Positions 1-9,645 of a stretch of DNA of 64,000 bases are shown piece after piece. How positions within the stretch are numbered: the stretch's first letter is position 1; each line of letters opens with the position of its first letter. A model generated the notes under the pieces. The model saw only the letters and a program-made list of their open reading frames with translations. It was not told the origin of the DNA and did no database searches. The position numbers were made by a program, and so were the translations under genes. The stretch is from Apostichopus japonicus (taxonomy: Eukaryota > Echinodermata > Holothuroidea > Aspidochirotida > Stichopodidae), in contig NC_092577.1 of assembly GCF_037975245.1 (NCBI RefSeq), forward strand, positions 19,528,898 through 19,592,897. The letters are read 5' to 3'.

Positions 1-632
1 AGCATTCAAAACACAATTTGGTTGGTTGACAATTTGATTGTTAAGTGTTGTCAACATCTTCTCGAAATGGTAGTCATTACAAAATTATTCTGTGAGCATG
101 ACATCATCGCTGGCATTACTTTATGAGTCTGTTTATATGTTTCCACTTGCCTATCACCCTGTAGGTCAATGTTAGCTTATTAGTTTATTATGAAACTGGA
201 AAAACAGATTTCATATTTATTCATGGTAAAGAACATAACATGATTCACAAGCTCAAAGCTCAAGCCCTGTAAACTTTTCTAACACCTACATACATACCCA
301 GAACCGAGAACTGAATGATGCAACAAGAAATTTAGGAAATGTAATATCTTTCTCGCACATTCAATATTCTTGCGTGTGTCCTATTGAACCCATCCACACA
401 CCAATCATACTTATTCATGTAGTAAAACAACTGCATCTATAAACCTTTGCTGTCTGTTAATAATGTGAATATGCCTTTGAAAATCCGCAAAATGAGTAAA
501 GGAAACTTTGGAAAGTGCTAAGCTTCAAAAAGGTGAAAGGAGGATGCATACACTGTACTTTCTGCCACTATTTTGAATTTTTAAGTTGCCACAGATTAAA
601 TTTTCTTACCCAATTATATTTTTTCTGTGTAG
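1..632. other. No gene recognised
   Basis: AT-rich sequence without a convincing domain. It ends in a pyrimidine-rich tract and TAG that form the acceptor of the exon at 633. Confidence 0.5.
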
Positions 633-701
633 AATCAGAGAATGACGAGTGGCCGCCACCACCACCTCCCCGTCAAGAAAATTTCATGGCTGATATCTTT
701 G
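633..701 (+). CDS. Acidic/proline-rich 69 bp exon, copy A
   Basis: A candidate coding exon between a TGTGTAG acceptor and a GGTAAG donor. It begins with two bases that complete a codon and ends after one base, so both flanking introns are phase 1. The peptide is acidic, then proline-rich (NDEW followed by six prolines), then RQENFMADIF. It has the same length and layout as the exon at 953-1021 and resembles 1561-1626, so these look like tandem exon duplicates. They probably encode an acidic repeat in the N-terminal part of the gene whose zinc-finger exon begins at 4097, but that link is inferred from order and strand only. No function is recognised. Confidence 0.5.
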
Positions 702-952
702 GTAAGAATGTCAGAATCTTGATATGTTTCGATACATACACAAACTTACGATAACTTTTCAAGAAACCAAATCATCTTTTGCACATGACACCTTCACAAT
801 GAAGGTCACATTTCTGAAAATCTTAATTTTTGGACTTTCTGTAAATAAATTTCTTTCACTACTAGTTGGTAGTAACCTGTATAAGTGAAAGGGTTTATTG
901 TTAGGATTACAGAAGAAGTTAATTTTTCACTAATGTATTAATTTATCTTCAG

Positions 953-1021
953 GAGATGATAATTGGCCACCTTTGCCACTCCCTTCTCAATTGGAGCTAT
1001 CAGGAACAGAGACACACTCAG
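953..1021 (+). CDS. Acidic/proline-rich 69 bp exon, copy B
   Basis: A 69 bp candidate exon with acceptor ATCTTCAG and phase 1 at both ends, like the exon at 633. The peptide begins DDNWPPLPLPSQ and ends GTETHSG, parallel to TETDTNSG in the exon at 1561. The donor would be GC (G|GCATGG) rather than GT. That is either a non-canonical GC-AG intron or a mutated site. Downstream intronic sequence (ACATGTGGCTGCTTCACTG near 1069) recurs after the third copy at about 3333, so the duplicated unit included flanking intron. Confidence 0.5.
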
Positions 1022-1560
1022 GCATGGAAACTTATGTATTAAGTTGACACTTTCTGTGTTAAATAACATGTGGCTGCTTCACTGTTTTGAGATGCAAGAA
1101 ATCAATACTGAAAGCTAAAGATGACTTCTATTTCAGTAACTCTGTACAGCTCAAAATATAAAGATACTGAGAAAACGGCTACATAACATGACAAAGGACA
1201 TTAACTTTTCTCGCTGAAGATATCATATATATATGGGAAGTTTACCAAGGGATGTCACTTAATTTTATGCAAGTATCTCAAAATATAGCATAGTGAACCA
1301 CCAAAAGACAGCACATCATTTCGTAGCTATGGCAATAATTATTATGAGTATGTTAACACCCTTTTTCCGGCAGGAGAAACCGTTTTTTGTTGTTGTAAAG
1401 TATTGATATATTGCATTGTGGGAAAACTGTGCAATCTTGTTCTTGATTTGCATATATTTTCTCTCAAACAGAGAAAATGGTTTCCTGGACAGCAGTCCAG
1501 AAGAATATGAAGACTTTTATGGACTTTATTTCACATCAATATGTTTTACTTTCTTAATTG
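1022..1560. other. Intron-like sequence
   Basis: Mostly AT-rich intron-like DNA. A possible small exon starts after a CTCTCAAACAG acceptor at 1471, but its reading phase does not match the neighbouring exons, so I do not call it. Confidence 0.35.
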
Positions 1561-1626
1561 GAGAAGATTATGATTGTCCATCCCTAGCTTCCCAAGTAGA
1601 TCTAACAGAAACAGACACAAATTCGG
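1561..1626 (+). pseudogene. Acidic exon copy C, with a damaged acceptor
   Basis: This is the third, 66 bp member of the duplicated exon set (peptide from EDYDCPSLASQ to TETDTNSG). The donor GGTATG is intact, but the expected AG before the exon reads TG, so splicing into it is doubtful. A 1648 bp half-LINE inserted 18 bp downstream of the exon, leaving a 13 bp direct duplication. The intron sequence resumes after that insertion at 3306. Confidence 0.45.
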
Positions 1627-1644
1627 GTATGCAAAACTGTAAGT

Positions 1645-3292
1645 GTGCTTTTTACGTGCAAAGAAAACGGACACGGACCAAAGGTCAACAAAACTAACAT
1701 CAATCCCCCAGTCTGTTTAACATCCACCAAAAACCCACAAACAGAAATCTCTCACTAACCCACAAATATATAATGTAGCGTTTAACGTGATGTGAAAAGG
1801 ACACGGACCCAAAGGCCAAGAGAACCAAAACAATAAAGCTCTACAAACCAGCCCCAAAAAGCCAACTCCAAACAACAAACAGAACCCCCCCCCAACCCAT
1901 GTTATGTAACGACTACACAAAACCTCCCACACCTAACAACTAGCTCACTCCAAAATTTATCCGGGGTACGCCGTCAACCTTGATCGAGTGGGCCTCCATG
2001 TCAGGAACTGGAGGTTCACTAGCGAACATCGTTTCCGGTATAGCGGAACGACTGCGGGCAGGGTGGAAAGGCCACTCGAGTCAATGAGATCAGTGGCCTG
2101 TTTCGTCTCATCAAACCAATCGGAGGACTCCATTGGCGAGTCAGAATCTGGGCCACTTAATGTCTCTTGGGCCAGTTGACTCGGGGCCCGACTAATATCA
2201 CCGATGACGGGCGTAGCTACCGGTGAACCAGTACAAGCGGCATCCTGCTCCGCATGCCACTCCGCTAGTACCATCTCTGCCGTTTTGTCCAGCTCCGCCT
2301 CAGTGGGCAGGCTGGCAGACGAGGTGGGACCCGAAATGGGGAACAAATCCTCCACCGGGGCGCTAGTTTCGGACACTTGGGCGATCAACGGAGCATCAGG
2401 TGGTACGGTGTCAAAGGCCGGGACGGGGTCCGCTTCAACCACGCCCGTAGCCACTCTCGCGGCGTATGAGCTGTCTGGGCATAAACGGGCGAGATGGCCC
2501 GTTTTCCCACACGAGTTTAACACGATATCCCCTTTACAGTCGGCCAGGGTATGCCCAACCTGTAAACAGCGGCTGCACCGCTTGTTCGGGCACAACCTGG
2601 CCTCATGCCCTTCCAGCCCACACCTCCAACAAGTGCGAGGCTGGCCCGGGTATGCAATGTGGGCCCTGTGCCCATTAGCCCACAAGGTAGAGGGGATATC
2701 GGACTTCACTTCGATTGTAACTCGTCTAGTCCCGTTCTTGACACCCCTACATTCAAGGAATTCCGGCTCTTCGTAGCCGCTCACTTTCCCAAAACGCCCC
2801 AGTGTCCGCACAACAACCTGTTCAGACATGTCCAGAGGGAGATGGAGGACTCTCACCCACACCGAACTGTCATACGGTGTGACCTTCAGTCCCTCAACTC
2901 CCTCCAACACCTGGACGCCTCGTTCGCGGACAGCCTCCGAGGTGAATCTTACATCAAAAACATTCATACCCCGGAGAGGTTTACGCTGACGCGCGTCAAC
3001 CTCTCCAGGGACCTTTACACCAACAGAACGCAAAAGTTAAAAAAACTTGTCCGGGGACGACCTTAGCCTCCCCCGAAAAACTCAACAAAACGATTTTGCT
3101 GTCGCTGAGTCGCCATGACAGCTAGTGGTGTGGCAAGCCACGCACCTGAGAAAAACCAAAACCACGAAACAAAGCCAAAATTACACTACAAAAGTATTGA
3201 AAGGCCAACGTAAAAAACACAAAGTGTGTGGTCAACTAAAAGTGGAGAGCAGTCGAAAACACGTCCGCACTCCACGAAAACCAAGTACCAAC
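1645..3292 (-). mobile_element. HAL-1: ORF1-only LINE derivative with target-site duplication
   Basis: A complete non-autonomous retroelement in minus orientation. The 13 bp duplication CAAAACTGTAAGT lies at 1632-1644 and 3293-3305. On the minus strand it starts with the same 5' sequence as LINE-A (CGTGGAGTGCGGACGTG), carries one ORF1-like gene, and runs through about 310 bp of 3' UTR to CACGTAAAAAGCAC. No endonuclease or reverse transcriptase lies between ORF1 and the tail. HAL-2 at 5563-7336 has the same architecture, so the missing ORF2 is a family feature and not random truncation. Established comparison: mammalian HAL1 half-LINEs. Mobilisation by LINE-A is inferred. Confidence 0.8.
1957..3033 (-). 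CDS. HAL ORF1, gag-like CCHC zinc-knuckle protein
   Basis: An open frame of 358 codons related to LINE-A ORF1. An N-terminal region of about 130 residues (FDVRFTSEAVRERGV, then VKVTPYDSSVWVRVLHLPL-like text) resembles the RNA-binding part of Tx1/L1-type ORF1 proteins. Tandem zinc knuckles follow: CWRCGLEGHEARLC, CSRCLQVGHTLADC, and a third whose first Cys is replaced (NSCGKTGHLARLC). The C-terminal third is acidic and low in complexity. The likely original ATG (minus strand near 3112, MATQ...) is separated from this frame by a stop and a poly-T frameshift. HAL-2 has the same break, so the disruption was present in the source copy. The usable start may be the internal Met of GMNVFDVRF. Confidence 0.7.
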   Translation of the reverse strand: MRSVGVKVPGEVDARQRKPLRGMNVFDVRFTSEAVRERGVQVLEGVEGLKVTPYDSSVWVRVLHLPLDMSEQVVVRTLGRFGKVSGYEEPEFLECRGVKNGTRRVTIEVKSDIPSTLWANGHRAHIAYPGQPRTCWRCGLEGHEARLCPNKRCSRCLQVGHTLADCKGDIVLNSCGKTGHLARLCPDSSYAARVATGVVEADPVPAFDTVPPDAPLIAQVSETSAPVEDLFPISGPTSSASLPTEAELDKTAEMVLAEWHAEQDAACTGSPVATPVIGDISRAPSQLAQETLSGPDSDSPMESSDWFDETKQATDLIDSSGLSTLPAVVPLYRKRCSLVNLQFLTWRPTRSRLTAYPG

Positions 3293-3305
3293 CAAAACTG
3301 TAAGT

Positions 3306-4096
3306 ATTACGTTCATAAATTGTTTGTCACACATGTGGCTGCTTCACTGTTTTAATTCAGAACCAAGTATTCATCAAAACAAGAAAGTGTAGGTAGTTCA
3401 ATTATTTCGCCCATTATCATGTTTCTTTCATTTCTACAGTTGATTTTGTCAATACATATGTTAAATCACATAACCTGTAACAGTTTTTTTCATATTTTTT
3501 AAGCAAAACCGCCTTGGATGAGACTTCCAATCTGTTTCAGTGATATTGCTTAAAACAACATTCCAGCAGCAAAAGATTATTCTTTTTATAATTCCTACTC
3601 GATTTCCTGCATCCTGATAGCATATGAGAGTTTCAGAAATTTTGTGTATCATTGAAGGTAGCTGGCAATTAAAGCAAAATGAGTGACGTCATCACATTAT
3701 TCAAACCCTTAAACAGTCAAAATCTCCGTTTTGCAGATAAAGCACATCATATAGACAAAAAGGAATGATTTAGACCCTCAAGATTGCTTATATGCTACGA
3801 TTTTGCATAATACCAGTGTGTAATAAAACATACAACAAATTCAGGTAAAACCCTTGAAAGGCATCCGAATTGACAGACTGCACAATTTTTATGTTTTAAA
3901 TTCATCTGTTAGAGAGATATTGCAAGATGCACTGGATATAAAATAAAGTTCCGAGTATCAGTAAGAATTTGCTACGTACATCTAAAATGTCTTGCGTTAA
4001 TTTGAAAAACATATTTTAAATTGAATTATCCAGTATATTCTATATGCTCATAGTATATAACAATTTCCTTTTTTTTTAACCCGTAAATATTTTCAG
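3306..4096. other. Intron-like sequence before the zinc-finger exon
   Basis: AT-rich sequence without a gene. It opens with the repeated intron segment ACATGTGGCTGCTTCACTG, also seen near 1069, and ends with a TATTTTCAG acceptor at 4088-4096. Confidence 0.4.
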
Positions 4097-5237
4097 CCGC
4101 CTGCAGCTCAACAGTGACAATATATCCAAGGGTAACTCTACCAGTATACACTAAAACCAACGGAGGCAGAAGTTATGAGAAGTTTCAGTCGTGTTTCGTC
4201 TGTGCGAAAGTAGTAACAAGTAAGATGGCTCGCCACTTGAGTATCCACGCTGATACAGAGGCTGTTGTGGCAGATGCCATTACTGATTCAAACAAAGAGA
4301 GAGGATCCCAAAAAATGGAGGCCCTACGAAAATGTGGAGGTTTTTAAAAAAGGAGTTAGAGAACTCATAGTTGTAAGAAGGTCCCATCATGTTAAGGTTG
4401 TGGAAGATTATCTGCCTTGCCTGAAGTGCCACGTTTTTTTTAAATCAGTGAGCTGTGGAGGCATGTCTGCAACCTGAACGAACACATTTCCATTGGAAAA
4501 AGTGAAATGGATCCAGATTGGACGAATGATACAACGCTCACTGCCAAATGCAGAATGCTCTTGAGTGGTGCCCTTCATGGCAAAGACACACTCTTCTTGA
4601 GTGATAATTTCGAGGACTTAACAAGAGAAGTCATTTCCAAAATAAGGGACGATGAAGAGAAGAGGATGTTGGAGGCAGATGAGCTCATATTGATGTTTGG
4701 CGCCTCCCTGTTAGAAAGACTTGGAGCATTGAGGCGGCACGTGATCTCTCAGAGAATGAGGCAGCTGGCCAGACTGCTAATAACATTCAAGATAACAAAT
4801 GGACAGACATCACTGATGGAACTTATTGATGCAAGCAGATTTTACGATGTGGTGGTCTGTGTGAGGGGTGTTTGTGGCGATGCACAAGAGCAAACTGTTG
4901 CTGGAGTAAAGATGTTCACCAGCCCTTCGTATGGGCTCCACATTGGACATTCTATTGTTAAGTGCTGCATGATAAAGCGTGGAAGGGCGATCAGGCTGAA
5001 AAACCATGAAATGAAACAGGAGGCGGTGTCCTTCCAGGAGCTTATGGAAGGGCAAGATTGGATATGAAAAAATTCATCTCCAGCCTTGCAACGCCTGAAA
5101 GAACACCTCTTCAAATATAGTTGATGGACTGCCGTCCACATCAGACCTTCAACAATTGAGATCCTGTACCTATGAAAAATTCCAGGAGGTTCAGAAGAAG
5201 TTGAGTGAAACTCTGGATGAGTTCCAATGGATGAGTT
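4097..5237 (+). pseudogene. Crypton-like zinc-finger/tyrosine-recombinase-like gene, 5' part
   Basis: Remnant of a repeated metazoan gene family with two N-terminal zinc-binding modules and a tyrosine-recombinase-like C-terminal region. I recognise the family from memory and could not search. The first module is CFVCAKVV...MARHLSIHAD and the second CLKCHVFF followed in another frame by a WRHVC-type end. The strongest block is an open frame at 4507-5067 (DPDWTNDTTLTAKCRML... ISQRMRQLARLLITFK), and LRRHVISQRMRQLARLL is typical of the helical domain before the catalytic core. Several frame changes lie between 4330 and 4510 and after 5067, so the copy is dead. A LINE-A 3' end follows at 5238. The next family segment appears at 5500-5562 and 7354-7435. 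Confidence 0.6.
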
Positions 5238-5499
5238 CCTTCAGGTTAAAGGCGATTTTCGCCGTTCATCTAGGGCTGCCTTTTTTGGACGGTGGTGTGC
5301 TGGGGAAGGGTGTTTTGTTTCGCTGCATGCTGGTCGTCCTTTCAGTGGGGGGTTGGGCGTTTGTCTCTGCAGGTCGGTGAGCGTATGTACTTTTTTTGGC
5401 TCGCTTGACCTGAGGTTCGTTTGTAAGAATGGGATGGTTTGGTAGTGCCGTTTGGCCGTGACGTTTTGTATCCCGTATGACGGGTCACGTAAAAAGCAC
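5238..5499 (+). mobile_element. LINE-A, 5'-truncated 3' end
   Basis: About 260 bp matching the end of LINE-A from 18766 onward: the last ORF2 codons, the 3' UTR and the tail hairpin CCCGT-ATG-ACGGG, then CACGTAAAAAGCAC. About 20 bp present in the full copy (GTAGTTTTTTAATATT) is missing. No clear target-site duplication is visible. It lies inside the Crypton-like coding region. Confidence 0.8.
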
Positions 5500-5562
5500 A
5501 TTTGTGCTGGCCACTACATTTAACAAAAGGAGAGGTGGCCAGGATGAGCCCCTCCTTCTACG
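5500..5562 (+). pseudogene. Crypton-like gene, RRGG segment, left half
   Basis: A short host piece between two insertions. It reads ATTFNKRRGGQDEP, which matches the place where this family has the first catalytic Arg of the tyrosine-recombinase fold (FNKRRGG-type motif; residue role inferred). The last 17 bp (5546-5562) are the left target-site duplication of HAL-2, and the frame resumes at 7337. Confidence 0.5.
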
Positions 5563-7336
5563 TTTGCTTTCGTGGACGGTGGAGTGCGGACGTGTTTTCG
5601 GCTGCTCTCCACTTTTCCTTCACCACACACTTGTGTTTTTTACGTTGGCCTTTCAATAGTTTGTAGTTTGTTTAGTGTATTTTTGGCTTTGTTGCGTGGT
5701 TTTTGTTTTTGGTAGGAGCGTGGCTTGCCACACCACTAGCTGTCATGGCGGCTCGTCGTATTGTTGAGTTTTTCGGGGGAGGCTAAGGTCGTCCCCGGAC
5801 AATTTTTTTTAAGTTTTGCGTTCTGTTGGTTTAAAGGTCCCTGGAGAAACCTCTCCGGGGTGTCAATGTTGTTGATGTTCCGTTCACCTCGGAGGCTGCC
5901 CGCGTCCGAGGTGTCCGTGTGTTGGAGGGAGTTGAGGGACTGAAGGCCACACCGTACGACAGTTCGGTGTGGGTGAGAGTCCTCCATCTCCCTCTGGACA
6001 TGTCTGAACAGGTTCTTGTGCTGACGCTGGGGCGTTTTGGGAAAGTGACCGGCTACGAGGAGCCGGAATTCCTTGAATGTAAGGGTGTCAAGACCAGGAC
6101 TAGACGAGTAACAGTTGAACTCAAGTCCGATATCCCCTCTACCTTGTGGGCTAATGGGCGCAGGGCCCACATTGCATACCCGGGCCAGCCTCGCACTTGT
6201 TGGAGGTGTGGGCTGGAAGGGCATGAGGCCAGGTTGTGCCCGAACAAGCGGTGTAGCCGCTGTTTACAGGTTGAGCATACCCTGGCCGAGTGTAAAGGGG
6301 ATATCGTTTGCAACTCGTGTGCGAAAACGGGCCATCTCGCCCGTTTGTGCCCAGACCGCTCATACGCCGTGAGAGTGGCTACGGGCGTGGTTGAAGCGGA
6401 CCCTGTCCCGGCCTCTGACACCGTATCACATGATGCTCCTGTCATCGTCCCAGTGTCCGACACTAGCGCCCCGGTGGAGGCTTTGTTCCCCTTTCGTGTC
6501 CGACCTCTCCCTGATCGAACTTGCCGAGACTGCCAGCCTGCCCACTGAGGCAGAGCAGGACAAAACGGCGGAGATGGTACTAGCGGAGTGGCATGCGGCG
6601 CAGGATACCGTTCACCGGTAGCTACGTCCGCTATCGGTGATACTAGTCGGGCCCCCGAGTCAACCGGCCCAAGAGACATTAAGTGACCCACATTCTTACT
6701 CGCCAATGGAGGACTGCACTACAGCCTAATTAGTTGTGGCTAAGGAGTCCTCCGATTGGTTTGATGAGACGAAACAGGCTACTGATCTCGAGTGGCCCGT
6801 AGCCGCTTCCGCTATACCGGACACGATGGTCGCTAGTGGACCTCCTGTTCTTGACAGGGAGGTCCACTCGATCAAAGTTGACGAGGAGCTTAAGAACTCT
6901 GCTCGCTCGTAAGAAAAGGGGGAACACTGCTAGGGGCCTGAAAAGACCCATATTGGGAAAACTTCGCAGGTAATGCGCAGGCCTGTCGTCTACCATCGGG
7001 ACGGCGTACCCCGGATGAAGTTTGAGTGGGTTAGTTGTTTGGTGTGTGGGGGGGGGGTGGTCGTTACATAATATGGGTTGGGGGTTCTGTTTGTGGTTTG
7101 GAGTTGGCTTTTTGGGGCTGGATTGTAGAGCTTTATTATTTTGGTTCTGTTTGGCCTTTGGGTCCGTGTCCTTTTCACGTCACGTTGAACGCTACATTGT
7201 ATACATTTGTGGGTTGGTGACAGATTTGTTTGTGGGTTTTCAGTTGGATTTATGGTGGATGTTAAACAGACTGGGATTGTTTTTGGTTTTGTTGACCTTT
7301 GGTCCGTGTCCGTTTTCTTTGCACGTAAAAAGCAAC
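5563..7336 (+). mobile_element. HAL-2: second ORF1-only LINE derivative
   Basis: Same structure as HAL-1 but on the plus strand: CGTGGA...GTGCGGACGTG 5' region, ORF1-like gene, and a 3' UTR ending CACGTAAAAAGCA, with no ORF2. Flanks are a 17 bp duplication with two mismatches, 5546-5562 and 7337-7353 (GAGCC..TCCTTCTACG). Its 3' UTR carries two similar tail-like segments about 130 bp apart, near 7155-7195 and 7289-7336, both with the TTGG..CCGTGTCC pattern followed by CACG. The older-looking duplication and broken ORF1 suggest it is more decayed than HAL-1. Confidence 0.8.
5919..6621 (+). pseudogene. HAL-2 ORF1, frameshifted
   Basis: Homologous to HAL-1 ORF1. An open frame from 5919 runs through the N-terminal domain (LEGVEGLKATPYDSSVWVRV) and three complete zinc knuckles: CWRCGLEGHEARLC, CSRCLQVEHTLAEC and CNSCAKTGHLARLC. 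It leaves frame near 6490, where the family text continues one frame over (LAETASLPTEAEQDKTAEMV). The N-terminal 50 codons upstream are also broken, at the same poly-T site as in HAL-1. The third knuckle keeps the Cys that HAL-1 has lost. Confidence 0.7.
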
Positions 7337-7435
7337 GAGCCTGTCCTTCTACGTAAAACGGCCAAAGTGGCGAGAGATAAGAAACGAGGAGATGAAGAAT
7401 GCCCTCAGCGCCCTGGAGCTGCAAATAGCAGACAG
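7337..7435 (+). pseudogene. Crypton-like gene, RRGG segment, right half
   Basis: After the HAL-2 target-site duplication the host frame resumes (VLLRKTAKVARDKKR in one frame; MKNALSALELQIADR in the next) and ends at a GT donor (CAGACAG|GTATAT). The change of frame inside about 90 bp confirms decay. Confidence 0.45.
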
Positions 7436-7966
7436 GTATATTTCTTAGCAAATAATAGTGAAGATGGGGTGATGGCAATAACTTTTGAAGAAAATATATG
7501 TTAAGCTGGTTTACATCTTTCGCTTGCATTAGACCAATTTCTAGGACTTTTGGATGTAAACTCATCTTTTGAATGGGAGTGTCCTGTGAGTGTTTGAATT
7601 TACTAAATTTATTTCCCAAATTGCAGGAAAATTTGAATAAAAATTTATGTTCATTGATCAATAAAGGAAACGTGTGAAAACCTGAAGCAAATTTTAATGA
7701 CATCAAGAGGAAAGTGAATAGCTCATATGGAATAAAACTTCATGGAAAGCTATGTATTTTACAACTAACTATCCCTCTGTTTAATATGATTAATTTTTCT
7801 TTTAATTACCAAATCCAAAAGACAAAAAGAACATGCATAATGAGAAACATGTTTCCAACAATTTGCATTCATCCTTGTGTTCAAAGATGTACAACTGCGT
7901 CTGTTATTATATATATATATTTATATTTGGTTTTCATTGAACTGTTTTAATTTCAATATTTTATAG
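7436..7966. other. Intron of the Crypton-like gene
   Basis: AT-rich DNA between a GTATAT donor at 7436 and an ATTTTATAG acceptor ending at 7966. No other signal seen. Confidence 0.4.
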
Positions 7967-8138
7967 AGTTCACATGGTTGAACTGACTGGTAAAAGGGGA
8001 CGAAGAGTTCCACTGGTCTTGAAACCAGAATGGGTGGAGGCAATGGACTTACTTGTAAAAATAAGAGAAAAATGTGCTGTTCACAGCAAGTTCTTCTTTG
8101 GTGTCCCTGGAAAAGACAGTCACATTGAATCTTGGAAG
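7967..8138 (+). pseudogene. Crypton-like gene, recombinase-core exon
   Basis: An open 172 bp segment with good splice sites (TATAG acceptor, AAG|GTATGA donor). It encodes HMVELTGKRGRRVPLVL, then WVEAMDLLVKIREK, then FFFGVPGKDSHIESWK. The GKRGRRVPLVL beta-hairpin text followed by a helix and a short F.F/VPG strand is typical of this tyrosine-recombinase-like family, between the first Arg and the HxxR motif. The exon itself is unbroken although upstream exons are damaged. No downstream HxxR exon was seen before 9.0 kb. Confidence 0.55.
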
Positions 8139-8602
8139 GTATGATCTATGTTTACATAAGTATGTTGTGTTTGAGAAATTGTGCTTCAACCATGAAAGAA
8201 AGGTTCACCATTTGATGACTTTTTTTTCATCATATTTTTTCTTTAAACCATGTGTTACTGATGATAGTAAGTCGAGTACGTCCAGGTTGGGATTAAAAAG
8301 GGGGGGGGGTGGAATCCATTGACACCTAGATTGTAGGGAATTCTGTAACATTATACTTTGTTCATAAGATTACGACATATTGTCATCTTATATTTTGTTA
8401 AGCAAGCATGTTGCTAATTGGTAGTGCAGGCAGAACTATAACCAAAGTTTTATTAGGCCAACTGCTAACCTAGCAATGGCCTGCAAGATGACAATTACCA
8501 AATAAGTACAGTTCACCTTTCAAATACTACCTTAAGTATGATTCAAATGGTATCTGAATATCTTTGAGTTAAACAGTGACAACAAGTGCATTTTCTGTTA
8601 TA
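8139..8602. other. No gene recognised
   Basis: Intron-like sequence with poly-T and a G9 run near 8302. No domain or repeat recognised. Confidence 0.35.
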
Positions 8603-9000
8603 TTGGCCGCCATTTTGGAAATGGGTGACCCAAGCAACGTTTCATGACCATCATCTGTTTCAGTGACCCCGGAAACACTTGAATTGACCCCTCATTTTTC
8701 ATTTCTGATTTTTACAGCCAGATATATGACATTTCCTTTTTTTCTGGCAGCCATCTTGGATGTTGGCCGCCATCTTGGAAATGGGTTGCCCAAGCAACAT
8801 GCCATGACCATCATCTGTCTCCGTGATCCTAGGAAACATCTGAATTGACCCCTCATGTGTTCATTTCGGATTTTTACAGCCAGATATATGATATTTCCTT
8901 TTTTTCTGGCGGCCATCTTGGATTTTGGCCGCCATCTTAAAAACTCGGAGCCGATTAAGTGGGTTCCACGGATAAAATCGATAGACAGGTCGAAAAGAAA
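8603..9000. repeat. About 160 bp tandem repeat, 2.5 units
   Basis: TTGGCCGCCAT recurs at about 8603, 8763 and 8925, and the intervening text (CCCAAGCAAC, CATGACCATCATCTGT, TTTACAGCCAGATATATGA) repeats with a period of about 160 bp. A minus-strand open frame across it is a by-product of the repeat. Confidence 0.75.
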
Positions 9001-9482
9001 CTCCATGTCAAATTTGGTACTTTGTCCGGCCGGTAACGTTAAATCCTAAAATTTGTTGCTAAGCAACCTGACTAATTAGAGGTATCCACGATTCCCAGCG
9101 TTAGATATAATGTAAAAGGAATTTCAGAGTTTAACCTGTATCGACGATTTTTACCATGAGAAATCATGTTTTCAAGGTTTTCAGGCCTCTAAAAATGTTT
9201 GAAACAGTATACACTATTTGGTGACAGTGACGAAAAATCTACTACTCAAATTTCACTCGCCACTGCACTTAGGCAGATACATGGTGCTACGTAATTGGAC
9301 ATTGCAAAATTATGTTTCTGTGCAGTATGCCACTTTATGTCACAGAATCCTAAATAAGCATCTAGGCCTACTGTAATGTCTGAAACAATTAAAAAAATAC
9401 TGATGAGTGAAATGCAAAACATTTTTCCACAAAGCATACTTGTCAGTGACCTTATGTTGGGGGTATCGCCAAGGGAGAGACT
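9001..9482. other. 3' flank of the SET gene; no gene recognised
   Basis: Downstream on the minus strand of the SET-domain exon. The SET frame, if shifted by one base, continues some way past 9482 (see the exon at 9483). Confidence 0.35.
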
Positions 9483-9645
9483 TTACATCATAATCATATC
9501 GAATTCTTCACCCGGAGCTATATCTCTAGAGGCAAAAATACATAGGTAAGGATGGTCATCTACTTCCAGCAGCTTCACATGAGCATTACATTTCTTTGTA
9601 TCATTTTCATACTTTGCAATACAGCTAGCATCTGTGCCATCAACG
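9483..9645 (-). CDS. SET-domain exon, C-terminal half
   Basis: A minus-strand exon after the acceptor CTTTTCAG. It encodes VDGTDASCIAKYENDTKK, a central strand, then YLCIFASRDIAPGEEF, which is the end of a SET lysine-methyltransferase domain of the KMT5A/SET8-like type. After GEEF the written frame ends in DMIMM and a stop. One base over, the same DNA reads YDYDVKSLPWR, the expected catalytic YDY end, so a single-base deletion has broken the C-terminus. The codon split with the upstream exon at 12651-12801 (TG|C) gives Cys before VDGTD, consistent with correct splicing. Function as a methyltransferase is a family inference; this copy is probably inactive. Confidence 0.65.

Noticed and set aside
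2204-2776. 190-codon plus-strand open frame
   Set aside because: Antisense to HAL-1 ORF1, whose zinc knuckles identify the true strand.
6053-6706. 217-codon minus-strand open frame
   Set aside because: Antisense of HAL-2 ORF1.
8603-9000. CRISPR-like or satellite array
   Set aside because: Only about 2.5 units with a long period and no spacers; an ordinary tandem duplication.
8692-9006. 104-codon minus-strand open frame
   Set aside because: It runs across the 160 bp tandem repeat, and its peptide repeats with the DNA; no domain.
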